From NCBI GenBank assembly GCA_010094025.1, contig ML991841.1:1-64000 (forward strand): a stretch of DNA of 64,000 nt. Direction: 5' to 3'. Source of the stretch: Viridothelium virens. Its lineage: Eukaryota; Ascomycota; Dothideomycetes; Trypetheliales; Trypetheliaceae. Below the pieces are notes generated by a model. The model was not told the origin of the DNA. It worked only from the letters and a program-made list of their open reading frames with translations, and ran no database searches. Position 1 is the first letter of the stretch. Every line of letters begins with the position of its first letter. Below are positions 24,817-36,144 of this stretch, piece by piece. The position numbers were made by a program, and so were the translations under genes.

Positions 24817-27800
24817 ATGGCAGAAGCCTTAGCGGCAGTCGGCATTGTCGCTAGCATCGTTCAACTTGTCGACTTCGGCACTAAGCTCCTCCGTCGCCTC
24901 GATGAGTTCCATTCCAACTTAGACGATATCCCAACATCTTTTCAACACATCAAGTCACAGCTGCCTTTATTACTTGAGAATCTCAAAAGCACCCAGCAAG
25001 ATGTAGATGCCGGCATTATCAAACCTGAGACCGAGAGAGCGCTACAGCCAACGATTAACGGATGCAGAACACAAATCGGATCACTCAACTCTATCCTCGA
25101 TAAAGAACTACCCTCTCCCTATGATTCTCGAGCGAACAAGACCAAGAAAGCTATTTCAAGTATATTTAGAGACAAAAGAATTGAAAAGATTACTTCGACT
25201 CTTGGAAGCTATATCCAAACCTTGACCTTCTATCATACCGCCGTAAGGTCAACTTTGAATCCTCTAAAGGGTATCAGAACTTCTTCGCGCAATGTTAATA
25301 AGCAAATTAATGTTTTACAGATGAGAAGCTGGTCAAAATCCGTAATTGGCTTTCAGCGCCAGATCCATCACCCAACTTCCACAAAGCACTTAAGCTTAGG
25401 CAGGCCGACACTGGCCTATGGTTTCAAAATAGTGACCAGTTTACGGAATGGCGAATGAGCCCTTCGTCGTTGATCTGGATGCACGGGATTCCAGGTTGTG
25501 GTAAAACTATCCTAAGCTCTACAATTATCGAAACCGTTATACAGCAGTGTGAGAATGATCCTTGCAAAGTCGCTGCGTACTTTTACTTTGACTTTAGCGA
25601 TCCTCAGAAGCAACAATCTGAGCTTATGGTCAAGTCCTTGGTCACTCAGCTCTTGTATCAGTGCATTAAAATACCAATTACACTGGATACGTTTTTTAAT
25701 TCCTGCGGAAGAGGACGGTCGCAGCCCTCAGCCGAGGCTCTTCTAAACTTTTTACGGCAAATATGTGATGAATTACCAGCGACATATATCATTCTCGACG
25801 CTCTCGATGAGTGTAACGATCGAGACACTCATCAGCTGGCGACTGGATGGATTGCATCTTCTTGTAACAAGCCGAAAAGAGCGAGACATTGAACTTTCGC
25901 TCAACCATCTAATCGGCGAAGCCAATATCGTTCCGCTACAAAGCGATATCGTTGATAAGGATATTCAACAATATGTCCGTAACAGATTGTCTGTCGATAC
26001 CAAGCTGGAGAAATGGCGGAAAGATCCCGAAATTTGTACTGAAATCGAGCTCGCGTTGATGAATGGAGCCCATGGAATGTATACACGCAATATCGTCGTT
26101 GCAAAACATCAATGCTAATAATACAAAGGTTCCGATGGGCTGTATGCCAGCTCGATACCCTTGGAAAATGTGTCAATCGAACAAGCCTTCGAAGATCGCT
26201 TAGAGAACTTCCTTCGACTCTAGACAAAACGTACGAACGAATCATTTGCTCTCTCGACGAGGAGACCTCGACTTACGCCCTTAGGATCCTACAGTGGCTA
26301 ACGTTCTCTGCGAGGTCTCTCTCTTTAGAAGAAATCGCTGAGGTAATTGCCATCGACCCTCAGCGTCGTCCTCTTCTTGATAAGGACGAAATTCTTGAAG
26401 ACCCCTTGGATGCACTGAGAATATGTTCTAGCCTTGTTGCTGTTTCTGCAGTAAAAAGCGAAGAATCTCACGTCATATCAAAGAATTCAGGGCCTAGGGA
26501 GGTCTTAGTCCTGGCGCATTACTCGGTCAAAGAATATCTCACCTCAACACGCATCTTGCAAAGTTCTGCGAGAGCTTACGCTCTAGAGGGGATTGATTCA
26601 AACACAATCATCGCAAACTGCTGTGTTGGATATCTGCTCCAATTTCGGCGCGCCGAATCGTTCTGTGAAGAGACAATTAGAACTCACCAGCTTGCTCGAT
26701 ACTCGGCAGAATTTTGGATAAGTCATACTCGGTCGTCCGACAAAGAGGCGACCCAGGAGCTAATTATGGATCTATTTTCGCATCAGGATGGGGCGTATCT
26801 CAATTGGATTCGCATACACGAACCAGAGAAACCATGGGACGGAACTGATGTTAGTAAGCAAACGGCCGACGTTCCCTTGCCCTTGTATTATGCTTCTTTC
26901 GCAGGGCTGACGGAAATCGTCTTTTGGTTGGTTCACGAGGTAGGCGCCGACGTCAACGCGGAGGGCGGAGAGTACGGCAGCGCACTTGGGGTGGCTTCAC
27001 ACGCAGGTTACGAGGAGGTGGTGAAGTTACTGCTGGATAGGGGCGCCGATGTCAACACGCAGGAAGGATCCTACGGCAAAGCACTTAGGGAGGCATCAAT
27101 CGCAGGCCACGAGAGGGTGGTGAAGCTGCTGCTGGATAGGGGCGCCGACATCAACGCGCAGGGTGGATCCTATGGCAGCGCACTCGGGGGGGCTTCATAC
27201 GAAGGCCGGTTGGGGATAGTGGAGCTGCTGCTGGACAGGGGCGCCGACGTCAATGCACAGGCAGAATGGTACGGTGGCAGCGCACTTGGAGCGGCTTCAC
27301 GCAGGTGCCACGACGGGGTGGTGAAGCTGCTGCTGGACAGAGGTGCCGACGTCAATGCACTGGGAGGATGGTACGGCAGCAGTGTACTTGGAGCGGCTTC
27401 ATCTGCAGGCCGGGAGGAGGTGGTGAAGCTGCTGCTGGACAAGGGTGCCGACGTCAACACGCAGGCTGGAGGAGTGTACGGCAGCGCACTCAGGGAAGCT
27501 TCGTCCGCAGGCCGGGAGGAGGTAGTGAAGCTGCTGGTGGACAGGGGCGCCGACGTCAACGCGCAAGGCGGGCGGTGCGGCAGCGCACTCGGGGCGGCTT
27601 TATACGCAGGCTGTGAGGCGGTGGTGAAGCTGCTGCTTGGTAGGGGCGCTAACATTAACGCCCAGGGCGGATGGTACGGCAGCGCACTCGGGGTGGCTTC
27701 ATACACAGGCAGTGAGGCGATGGTAGAGCTGCTGCTTGATAGAGGTGCTGACATTAACACGCAGGGCGGACAGTACGGCAGCGCACTTGGGGCGGCTTCA

Positions 27801-27962
27801 TACGCAGGCAGTGAGGCGGTGGTAAAGCTACTGCTTGATAGAGGTGCTGATATTAACATGCAGGGCGGACGGTACGGCAGCGCACTCGGGGCGGCTTTAC
27901 ACGAACGCCTTGAGGCGGTGGTGAAGCTGCTGGTCGACAGGGGCGCTCAAGGCCAGGCCTAA
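24817..27962 (+). pseudogene. NACHT-ankyrin NLR-type protein, one frameshift
   Basis: This is a fungal NOD-like receptor, about 1,014 residues. The N-terminal alpha-helical domain (MAEALAAVGIVASIVQLVDF...) is the type that precedes fungal NACHT ATPases. The NACHT has Walker A GIPGCGKT and Walker B LDALDEC. Eleven ankyrin repeats of 33-35 residues fill 26890-27962. Exons are 24817-25270, 25321-26078 and 26129-27962, with two clean 50-nt introns. Inside exon 2 the frame shifts by one base between the Walker B segment and the sequence around 25835, with no plausible intron there. The rest of the gene is open, so the break is recent, or it is a sequence error. The family senses non-self or heterologous signals and triggers effectors; that role is known for relatives, not shown here. 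Confidence 0.82.
26889..27950 (+). repeat. Ankyrin-coding tandem array, 11 units
   Basis: Eleven units of about 99-105 bp each encode one ankyrin repeat. The consensus is close to YGSALGAASYAG followed by VVKLLLDRGADINAQGG. The usual ankyrin TPLH is replaced by SALG in almost all units. Units 9 and 10 are nearly identical in DNA, and several others differ at only a few codons, which points to recent duplication or gene conversion. Units 5 and 6 carry one extra residue near their start. Confidence 0.85.
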
Positions 27963-28362
27963 ACCTTCACAATCTACCTCCCCTCCTACCTCCCTATTGT
28001 TTTGTCTTTCTTATATATCCGTGAGACGCAGGTTTACTAGGTCTTACTTCGTAGGGAATGGACGGCACTTTCTAGCATGCGCTGACAGAACTGTGGTGGA
28101 GGACGCGAGGTGAATCATTAACTCGTCCACCAGTGAACATTATAATTTCGAGCATAGTATAAGCCACTCCATACGCATTTCTAGATCCAGCAGGTCAGCC
28201 CTTCCATGTGATGAGTCCATCCCTCGCATCTCTGCGTAGACTTACGCAATAACACCCCAACCAAACGTCCTAATTTTACCATATGTTGTAGCTCTATAGG
28301 CCGTCTCCAAGGGTAACCCAGTCCCACCAAAACCCCCAACACCTCCTAACGAACCGGTCCCT
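27963..28362. other. Intergenic region
   Basis: This is 3' flank of the convergent NLR and mtw1 genes. A C-rich tract lies near its right end. No gene is recognised. Confidence 0.5.
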
Positions 28363-29506
28363 TCACTCCCCCATTTCTTCATTCCCCTCCCCCCTCCTCA
28401 CCATCTCACCCACCACCCCCTCCAATCCCGCCAACTCCTCCCCTCCCACCCGCCGTCCCGTCCTCTCCCCCGCCTGCAAATCCGCGCCCCGCTCCTCCAA
28501 TAGCCGTCGCGTCCTCCCCTCCACATACACCTTCCGCTGCTCCGCCAGACCCAGCGGCTCGCTCGTGTGCGCCGATGACGCAGGGAGGGACGCGAGTTTC
28601 GGCTGGAGCTGTGCGAGGAGGGAGCGCAGAGCGGGGAGTTGGGAGAGGGCGAAGGTCGTGTTCGTTGTGAGGGGGTGGTGGTTGTTGGGCGTGGAGGCGG
28701 GAGCGGAGGTGGTGGTGAGGCCGAGAGTGCGGGCGCTGGGGGTGGTGGAGAGGAAGGCGAAGGGGTGGGGGTTGGTGGTGGTGTCGTTTAGGGGGACGGT
28801 TCCAGAGGGCGAAGATTCGGGTTTGGGGTGGGGATTTTGAGGCGGTGATGGTGTTAGGAGAGCTCGGAGTTGGGATATGATGAGGGTGTTGCGTTGGGAT
28901 TCGGCTGTTAAGGCTGCGTTGAGCTTTTGTGTTTCGTTCAGTTTGCGTCGTAATAGGTAGATTGCCTCTGCTGTGGGTGTATCAGATTGCGCATTGGGAT
29001 CATGACTCTATATTCACTCATCAGTGGTCTTCCAAATTCTTCGGTGCTTCGCGTCGCGAACCTGGTAATGCTCCAGTCGCACCCAAGGAGCAAGCTCGTC
29101 GGGAACCGTCAAGACGTTCCTCAATGCCCAGATCTCTAATTTGTCGAAATTTCTATCCACTGTGGCTTCGAGAAGTGTTTCTAGCTGATGCGCCCCCTCC
29201 TCTATCTCGGCCTTCGCTTCCGGGTACAACTCTGTGCCATCGCTGTCTGCTTCTGGTACCCTATTTTCATCTCTTGCCTTTTGCTGAAAGCCTAAAACTG
29301 CCGGAGGTGCGGAGAGAAGGCCCTCTTCAACTGCATTGACTGCACGGTATATAAGCTCGTTGACTGTGTTGATAATGTCGTCAAGAAGCGTCTGCCGTTC
29401 TGTTAGTAGAGTAAACAAGATGACGCTATCGCGCAATGCTTACAATTGGAGTGTATCGGAAATGCTCAGTCAGTAGAGACGTGGTCATATGCTTTGAGTC
29501 CACCAT
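28363..29506 (-). CDS. mtw1: MIND kinetochore complex subunit Mtw1/Mis12
   Basis: Mtw1 (Mis12) is a core subunit of the MIND/Mis12 complex, linking inner-kinetochore CENP-C to the outer Ndc80 complex. Three exons, 29506-29444, 29391-29062 and 29007-28363, give 345 residues. Exon 1 encodes MTTSLLTEHFRYTPI. Exon 2 carries the family core: TLLDDIINTVNELIYRAVNA, EEGLLSAPPAVLGF, YPEAKAEIEEGAHQLETLLE and NVLTVPDELAPWVRLEHYQ. Exon 3 begins SHDPNAQSDTPTAEAIYLLR, a coiled-coil region, followed by a Pro/Thr-rich and then a charged tail. Intron 1 has a TACTAAC branch site. The last exon lacks an ATG and would be missed by start-to-stop scanning. The identification rests on the strongly conserved Mis12 core. 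Confidence 0.93.
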
Positions 29507-29898
29507 GATCAGACTTTAAAATACTTCAAGGTTGTCATATAACGGTTCCGGCGCATCGCACAGGTTGCAGACTGTGGGGAAGACGCGATTGTTTACGCCC
29601 GCCTCGACAAAACTTACCGCGTCAGCACGTGCGACCCCGAAAAAAGACGTCAAGGCCGACCGGGGCTGGCCACGCGGTCGAAACCTTAAAGCACGACACG
29701 AAACTCAGCATGTCTGAGTCTCCTACCAATTCATCAACACTGTCTGAATCTCACGTTCGGCAAGGGACCACAGCCGTCTAATTTTGAATTTGTCATTTAG
29801 GTCTGCACAGGACGTGTCCAATGCCAGCCTCATTATTATGTACTCTACATCTAACTCCAGCCGATTAAACAGGTATATATGCAAGAAAGGAAATTCGT
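29507..29898. other. Intergenic region
   Basis: This is the promoter side of mtw1 and the 3' flank of the cupredoxin gene. No gene is recognised. Confidence 0.5.
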
Positions 29899-30673
29899 CT
29901 ACAGGAACAAGAACGCTGCGAGCCCAGCCAAACTGGCTCCGTATATGCTCTGCTTTGCTACTCCAGCAAGAGTGCGGCTCGCTGCATTGATAGGAGGAGC
30001 TGAAGACGCCGTAACTGCCGTTGATCCAGATGTGGTAGACGTAGCCATTGTTGTGGCCGTGCTTGATGAATCGGCTGAGGAAACGCTGTTGCTGGTCTGG
30101 CCGGGTGCCATATTTTGCGGCGCGCTCTTTGCCGCCGACGCAAACGCATCAACTGACATGGAGCCACTGGTGGGTCTGGTGGAAGTCGTGTCAGTGCATA
30201 ACATTCTTGCCAGCTCCAAATCGAAAGCTTACGCGTTGATGGCGCCCACCATCCCGCTCTGGCAATGGTTTGACTGCGCACAGTAGAAGTACACCGGATT
30301 TGCATCCTTGACCGGAACGCTGAAGACTGGCATGCTTTGCGGGTTTGCCGGCATGGGCATGAAGCCTGACCACCAGCCGCTTGTCGTAGCTTGGGTCTGG
30401 GCGACTGGCATGCAAGGAGAACTGAAATCTGCCTGAGCGACTGAGTGGTTCTGCAAAATCTTTGGTTAATACGGCTCTGGACAAAGTATGGACAAAATTT
30501 GAACGTACCCCAGGCATGAATTGGAACTGCACTACGTCGCCTGCTTGTGCTTGTGTGTTGTTCGGAGAAAAGGTGAGCGCGCCATTTGATGCTCCCACGG
30601 TGACGACTCGGATGGTAGTTGCTTGAGCCCACGTACCCAAGGCAAGGAAGATAGCTGCGCTAGTGAGATACAT
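29899..30673 (-). CDS. Secreted GPI-anchored cupredoxin-domain protein
   Basis: This is an extracellular single-cupredoxin protein, 219 residues, in three exons (30673-30509, 30450-30233, 30175-29899). The first 18 residues are a signal peptide (MYLTSAAIFLALGTWAQA). The cupredoxin domain follows, and type-1 copper ligands can be placed at the His of NHSVAQ and at Cys, His and Met of YFYCAQSNHCQSGM. The last 85 residues are Ser/Thr/Ala-rich and end in a hydrophobic stretch (GASLAGLAAFLFL), as expected for a GPI-anchored cell-wall protein. Relatives are common in plant-associated and saprotrophic fungi; their redox partners are largely unknown. Confidence 0.85.
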
Positions 30674-32714
30674 GTCGAAAATCTCTGCGTGGCGATTAAA
30701 AGGAGTGACTTGAAGAGAAACGAGAAGGCAGGTATTAGAAGAAGATTAAGCGACTAGCGCTCTGGAAATTGGAAATGGCCCTGCCAGTTGAAGGAAGTGA
30801 AATGACAGAAATTCAACAACAGCACGAACGACGAAAGCAAATGCAGAAGTGGAGAGGAGGAAGACAGATGGAAAAGTGTAGTCGAGGTAGAGTTCGGAAG
30901 ACTCTTAGGCCGTGGGGTTGGTGACCCGGGACATGTGCATTACACGTTCCAGACATGAAGCGTAGCACTGCTGTACCAAGCTTCCCGGTCAACATCCTCA
31001 TATTTTTCCACGGATCCACGACCAGACGCAGTTGCTTCTACTCAAACCTCATTTTGTCGAACGCTGTGTGGCTCCCGAACTCATTGCTCACACATTCGCA
31101 AGAGCATTGATTTTGTTATTGCGCACATCGCCGAAGTTGAGTATGGCATTCGGTGGAGGTAATTGAGAGACGTGCAAGGAGAGCATGGGCCAGAGGAGCG
31201 TGGTGTTTGAGGTTCCGTCTCACCAGTCTCAGGCCTTCGCGATGACGCTGGACCTGAGGACCCCTGTCATCCTTCGAACCTTTTAGTGAACCATCTCGAA
31301 CACGAACATGTGCTCCGTACCCTGTGTTGGCCTTATAATTTTCCGGCAAAGGGCTATTTGAATTAGCAATGCTTCTATTCACAGGGCTAGAGCGCGGCCT
31401 TTTCGCATCCTTCGGTAGTATGGATCTCCGCCTTCCACCATAAGTCAACGATCATCATCTCTTTTGACTTATCGAAGTCAGTGTATTGAATTTTCCAGTT
31501 ATCTTGTTGACCTCGAGCTCAAACGGAAGGGAACAAGATTAGTACATGAAAAAGCAATATCTTCTATTTTTGACAGTTTTCTAGACCTTCTCATTCCTGC
31601 CAGGGCGAATTCCCTGAACCAAGCGTGCAACAGATCAGCCTTTCAGATTCCAGTTCATAACTTAATCATGTTCGGCCTGCACGTAAGTTGCATGAATAGC
31701 TACGTTTGGAAAGAGATTATGACGGCCAGTTCCATGTTACACTAGACTTCCCTCCAAGGGTGTCGCGGATTCACAGTGTTGACATTTATTAGGACGAAGA
31801 AGTAAATGCTTATAGAAGCATACAATTACTGGGTCTGACCACCTGCCAAATTCCGCATGACTTTACGAGAACAGAAATCCACGTTGTGCCAGTCTATCCA
31901 AAAATCGACATTCCTTCCGTTCCCTGAATGTGTGCATCTTGCATTATAGTTGGACGCTTTCCGCAGGTAACGCTCCATTGGATCGGCTGGACACGCGAAT
32001 TTTATCGTGAGATTGTCGTTCAAAGGGAGCCTAGACTTTCAGCAGAGATTATCGCACCGTCTGCAGGCACTTGTAGACCGATGCACCGGCGAAGCGCACA
32101 CCCGGGTTTTGCTATAGAGCTAGATGTTGAATTCGATGGTCATGCAAAGCTTTCATGTCTTACTAGTGAGAGGTTTCGTGGGCGCTTTTCCCTGCGATTC
32201 TTGCCGATTTCATGGGGAAGTTCCAGACGCAAGCCTAGGATGATTTCGAAGTGACAGCCTTCTTCAATAGGAACAGGACGTTTGCAGAATTCGCGTCGCG
32301 AGGATTGGCCCACGAGTACCTGCTGTAAACCATGAGATAATTACTTAACTATCCTCATGAAGGTTGGAAGTGCCTGCGAGTCTAAGAGAAGACCTGACGT
32401 GCTGGTCGCTAATAAATAACGAATCTCCAGACGAGTCGCTCGGCCTTGCACGTAACGTCCTCTCCATCTTCGATCTAATCATTGTAGTGTCACCAACAGA
32501 TATCAATCTCTGCAAAGAAGAGAAGTCGCATACGGGCGAAGTCGTGCTTGATTCCAGCGCCAACAATGCCTGAGTTGTTTTCAACCCATACTTTGTTCAA
32601 GTGCTTGCCCGCTTTGCACTCTGGGTACGCATGCATTTTATATGTCTCGGGTCCTTTTCTCGCTTGGTTTACCCAGACAAGCGTTTGGATAATTGCCAAT
32701 CATCTTTCGATGGT
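30674..32714. other. Intergenic, no secure gene
   Basis: About 2 kb lie between the cupredoxin gene and the mhf2 gene. A minus-strand frame of 110 codons at 31116-31448 has a coding-like, Arg-rich composition but starts with TTG and matches nothing I recognise. No repeat was noticed. Confidence 0.4.
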
Positions 32715-33413
32715 TCAGAAATCGAGCAACAGCTGCGGAGCTAGTTTTTCCAAATCCTCCACCTGTAATCCATGCATTAGTTGTCTTCCTCTAAACAGGA
32801 GATCACCAAGTGACCGAGGCTGCACGCCTGCGAAGCCAACGAACAGACTCACCTCCAAGAACTCATCTCCCAAACCCCCACCACTCTCCCCTTCCCTCTC
32901 CATCGCTGCTCTCGCAATTGCCTCCCGAACAAATATCTCCATATATTTGCCCACGACTGTCATCGCATCCTTACCAATCTTTGTCTTCTTATCCTCAAAC
33001 CCCTCGTACAGCAGTCGAGTCAGCAGTTTCTGAGGTATGGGCGGAGGCGCGTCTTGTGAGGCTTGCGGCGCTGCCGCAGAGGGCGATGCAGAACTCTTTG
33101 CGAGCCGATTTCTTGGAGCAGCTGGTAGACTTGTATCCGAATCGTCATCGTCATTGTGGTCTGCCTCTAGGGTATCCTGTGCATCTTCGAGATCCCCCTC
33201 CTCTTCGTCATCGGAGATTGGTATGGTGCGTGAAGCAGGTTTGAAGCCACTGTTATTCGATCCACTGACGGAGGACCTTGGTTGAGATACCGCTGTACGC
33301 GATGTGTCTGCGGCGTCCTTCCTGCGTGCAGTGTTGATTGTAGATTTACCGGCGGGACGCGGGGGCTTGAAGGCCGGGGGTCTGCGATTACCTGTTGCTC
33401 GAGCTGCTGACAT
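32715..33413 (-). CDS. mhf2: CENP-X homologue Mhf2
   Basis: This histone-fold protein pairs with CENP-S/Mhf1 at centromeres and at stalled forks with the FANCM helicase. Two exons (33413-32853 and 32762-32715), joined over a 90-nt intron, give 202 residues. The first 115 residues are a disordered basic and acidic extension. The CENP-X fold then reads IPQKLLTRLLYEGFED, IGKDAMTVVGKYMEIFVREA and, across the splice, GDEFLEVEDLEKLAPQLLLDF at the C-terminus. Animal CENP-X is about 80 residues, so the N-terminal extension is a filamentous-fungal feature. The start was set at the ATG at 33413; an upstream in-frame extension has no clear support. Confidence 0.88.
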   Translation of the reverse strand: MSAARATGNRRPPAFKPPRPAGKSTINTARRKDAADTSRTAVSQPRSSVSGSNNSGFKPASRTIPISDDEEEGDLEDAQDTLEADHNDDDDSDTSLPAAPRNRLAKSSASPSAAAPQASQDAPPPIPQKLLTRLLYEGFEDKKTKIGKDAMTVVGKYMEIFVREAIARAAMEREGESGGGLGDEFLEVSLFVGFAGVQPRSLGDLLFRGRQLMHGLQVEDLEKLAPQLLLDF

Positions 33414-34519
33414 GGTTCTGAAGCTTTTGCTAAAAGGTCTTGAGGAGGCTGAAATATAGTAGTCCTGAAGGATCGTAGTTGCGATCGCGAGATATTGGGA
33501 AGTTTGGCTGACGCGTCCGACCACGGGTGCGACAAACGAGGGGGGGTCGCGCTATCACGTGAATCAGGACGCAGTGAGAGGTAGGAGGTCTAGGTAGGTC
33601 CTCCCGATTGAACTGAATCTGCTCCGGCATTAATTCCCGGACCTAACGACCTTTTTTCCCGGAGAACCACTTGGATTCTGTCACATGGTAAATGATCTGT
33701 TCAAGAGAGATGTAGGGTTTGATTGAGCTTAATTCGGCTCACCCGTTAGATCTTCGCAGGTAGATTAATCGGATATCTTGTTTCAACATCTCCTAGGTTT
33801 CTCTAGTCTCGCAGATATTTAGCCTAGTACGCTAGCTACGAACTTTATCCATGAATCACACAGTCTTTCTCTTGGAAAAGAGACCTAAAGTGGGAGGACC
33901 TGGACAATATCATCAATTCGGGAGAAGTTAAAGGCGCAGAGCCGGATTAAACAGGGACTAGAAGGCATGTACTTGGAACTACAACCCTAACTGAGTTGAA
34001 ATTTCACTATGAATGGATCGGTCATGTGTGACTGGACAGCCGAATACATCGAGGCCTGGGCAAAGAAGAAATGAAGAGGAATCTGATGGAGAACCCAACC
34101 TATTATTTACGTAGATATGAACGCTATGAAGGGTGGCGCTGGGTTTGGAATCGCCCAAAAATCTATAAGACATTGGATGGGGAGGGCTATTCACGCAGGC
34201 AATCTTATGTGCAGTGCATGAGGTGGAGCGTTGGAGGAATCTTTGAAGTATCTTGGGTTCATGTAGGTTGCGCAGATACCAGGAATGTGTGGCTTCAATT
34301 AAAGAGCGGTTTCAATGACCGGGAGATTCCTCCCTTCTGGACCAGAAAGAGAGGAAGGCTTTTGCAAGCTGATCGAGGAGCTGGCTTATTGCTTCCCAAA
34401 TGGATAAGACCCGGAAACAACGCTTTGTGGAGCAGAGGGAAAGGATACAGATTATATATGTTACGCGCCTGCAGTCCAATGGTAATTGCTGATTAAATAT
34501 AAGGAGCATCTTTCCATTT
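33414..34519. other. Intergenic, no secure gene
   Basis: About 1.1 kb hold one plus-strand ATG frame of 141 codons (34071-34496), Trp/Arg-rich and without recognisable domain. I see no intron or repeat that supports a gene. Confidence 0.4.
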
Positions 34520-36036
34520 TTATTGTAGGTTACCAACATTACCAAAGAACACGACCAAGACGGCGCAATACCTTCGATTTCATCTTAGTGTGCGTACAGG
34601 CTTGTGAGGAGGATACGATATCAGACTTACGCGGCAGCCGCACCAAGAATTTCGTGTCTCTTCGCTCTGGTGAATAGCGAAAGTACTGCAGAAAATGACA
34701 GAGTGAAGATCACAAGAATACCGATACATATGGCATAAGATCTGTCGGTTTTAACGTCGGTAATAAGGTGGAATAAGATGTAGATTGGTACAATTAATAG
34801 AATGAGGATCGCGAGAATAATGATGCCACTTGCTAGATAATTGATCCGCTCTCGGTCGTAATAGACAGAGTCTGGGTCTCGCGACTTCCCCTTTGTCTCG
34901 GCCGAGCAGAACAAATACTGGTTTGGTCAGCTTGATCGCTCCATCTGGGAAGTAGTATCGTATATGGAGACTGGAAGAGCTTCCTTGTCAAGCGAGGGAG
35001 AACTGTCTGAATGGAAACACAAAATCGTGCACTCACTTCTACTAGCTTCTTAGCCTTAAACTTGCATTGAATCCACTTGAGCAAATGCTCAATGCCTGAA
35101 TCAAGCCAAGCGTGCTCTCGGCGATGACGTAGGGTAATCAAATCTTCTCGACGATGAACCCACTCCGCCTCTTCGGCAACAACAGGTTTGATGCCATCCA
35201 TATAGTTGACGACGCTTTGGTAATCACATCGAGCAGGCCGATTAAGAGACATCATCTGCTGAGCTGCAGTCAAAAGAGATGCTGTGACAGGTTAGCTGTG
35301 TGCGGTATCACATGGGTATCGCTGGTTCTGCCTTAGCCGTACCGTATTCGCGAAACTTGACCTCAGTTTCCTTGAGTAGCTCCTTCCGAGGCGCAGCTTC
35401 GACTGCCTTTAAATCCGTCGTTGTCAATCTTTTTGGGTGGTCTCTTGCATCTACAGTATCCAACCGATCTAATTTATTTTCGAGCTTACGCAGTTCGTCC
35501 TGCTTGTCGAGCAGTAGGCGGCTTTGAAGGTAGCCAAATCGGCGATAAATCATGAAGTTTTCGTCACTGTCAAGGAAGGCCGCGGCGTTGGGGTACCCTC
35601 GCGGGCACTCCTCCACTACAAAATCTTGAATTAGCAATGCAGAGGCTTAGCAATTCGGGGAGGGTATCGAACATTGCCTCACAATGGATCTCCCCTTTGG
35701 CCTTGGAGGGTCATGTCGAGACCGGGCTAACCAGAAGGAAAAGAATCCGCCCCATATTTTACCAAGATGATTCTCTGCAGAATGTGAGCTGATATAGGGG
35801 CAAACACAGCCGTCAAGCCAACCTTTTCCATCATGCGGAAGCAAACTACTCTCCGTCTTCTGCGTAGAAGTAGAAGAGTGGGTGGGCGAGTATGCGCCCT
35901 CTTCTGCGATTCGCATCCCGTCATTGGCGTTGGGGCTACCAGCTATAGGACCAATTTTAAACATGGTTCCACACTCTGTTGCACGGGCTGAAATCTTTGT
36001 AAAACACCTGGCATTTATTTCAGTGCACGGTGGCAT
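34520..36036 (-). CDS. DUF6594 family membrane protein
   Basis: This fungal DUF6594 protein has 356 residues. The five-exon model is 36036-35823, 35615-35343, 35281-35037, 34917-34631 and 34571-34520, which sums to whole codons. Family marks are ECPRGYPNAAAFLDSDENF, MIYRRFGYLQSRLLLDKQDE, a charged helical middle, and C-terminal membrane helices: ASGIIILAILILLIVPIYIL, AICIGILVIFTLSFSAVLSL, and in the last exon YCAVLVVFFGNVGNLQ, preceded by RHEILGAAAA. The last four exons are secure. The first exon and its weak GTTGGC donor are less so. The function of the family is unknown; members recur beside HET and NLR-type genes in fungi, which is general impression rather than proof. Confidence 0.75.
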
Positions 36037-36144
36037 CGAGGCCTTGATTTATGCCACCCTTATCTCATGCTCCGGTGTCAGCCTCACAAGATGAGACGGG
36101 ATATATCTCGCGAGCAGTTGCCTTGGGCGATTTACCACCCTTAA

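Noticed and set aside
25797-25835. A 25-nt intron in the NLR that would restore the frame
   Set aside because: It is far shorter than any other intron here, and it would remove part of the conserved Walker B segment.
27266-27616. Arg-rich plus-strand frame inside the ankyrin array
   Set aside because: It is the shifted frame of the repeated ankyrin units and has no independent support.
34071-34496. 141-codon ATG frame between mhf2 and DUF6594
   Set aside because: No recognisable domain or intron signals; kept only as a note in the intergenic entry.
35647-36036. Unspliced 129-codon minus-strand protein upstream of DUF6594
   Set aside because: Its 5' part fits better as the first exon of the DUF6594 gene, with a phase-1 donor at 35822.
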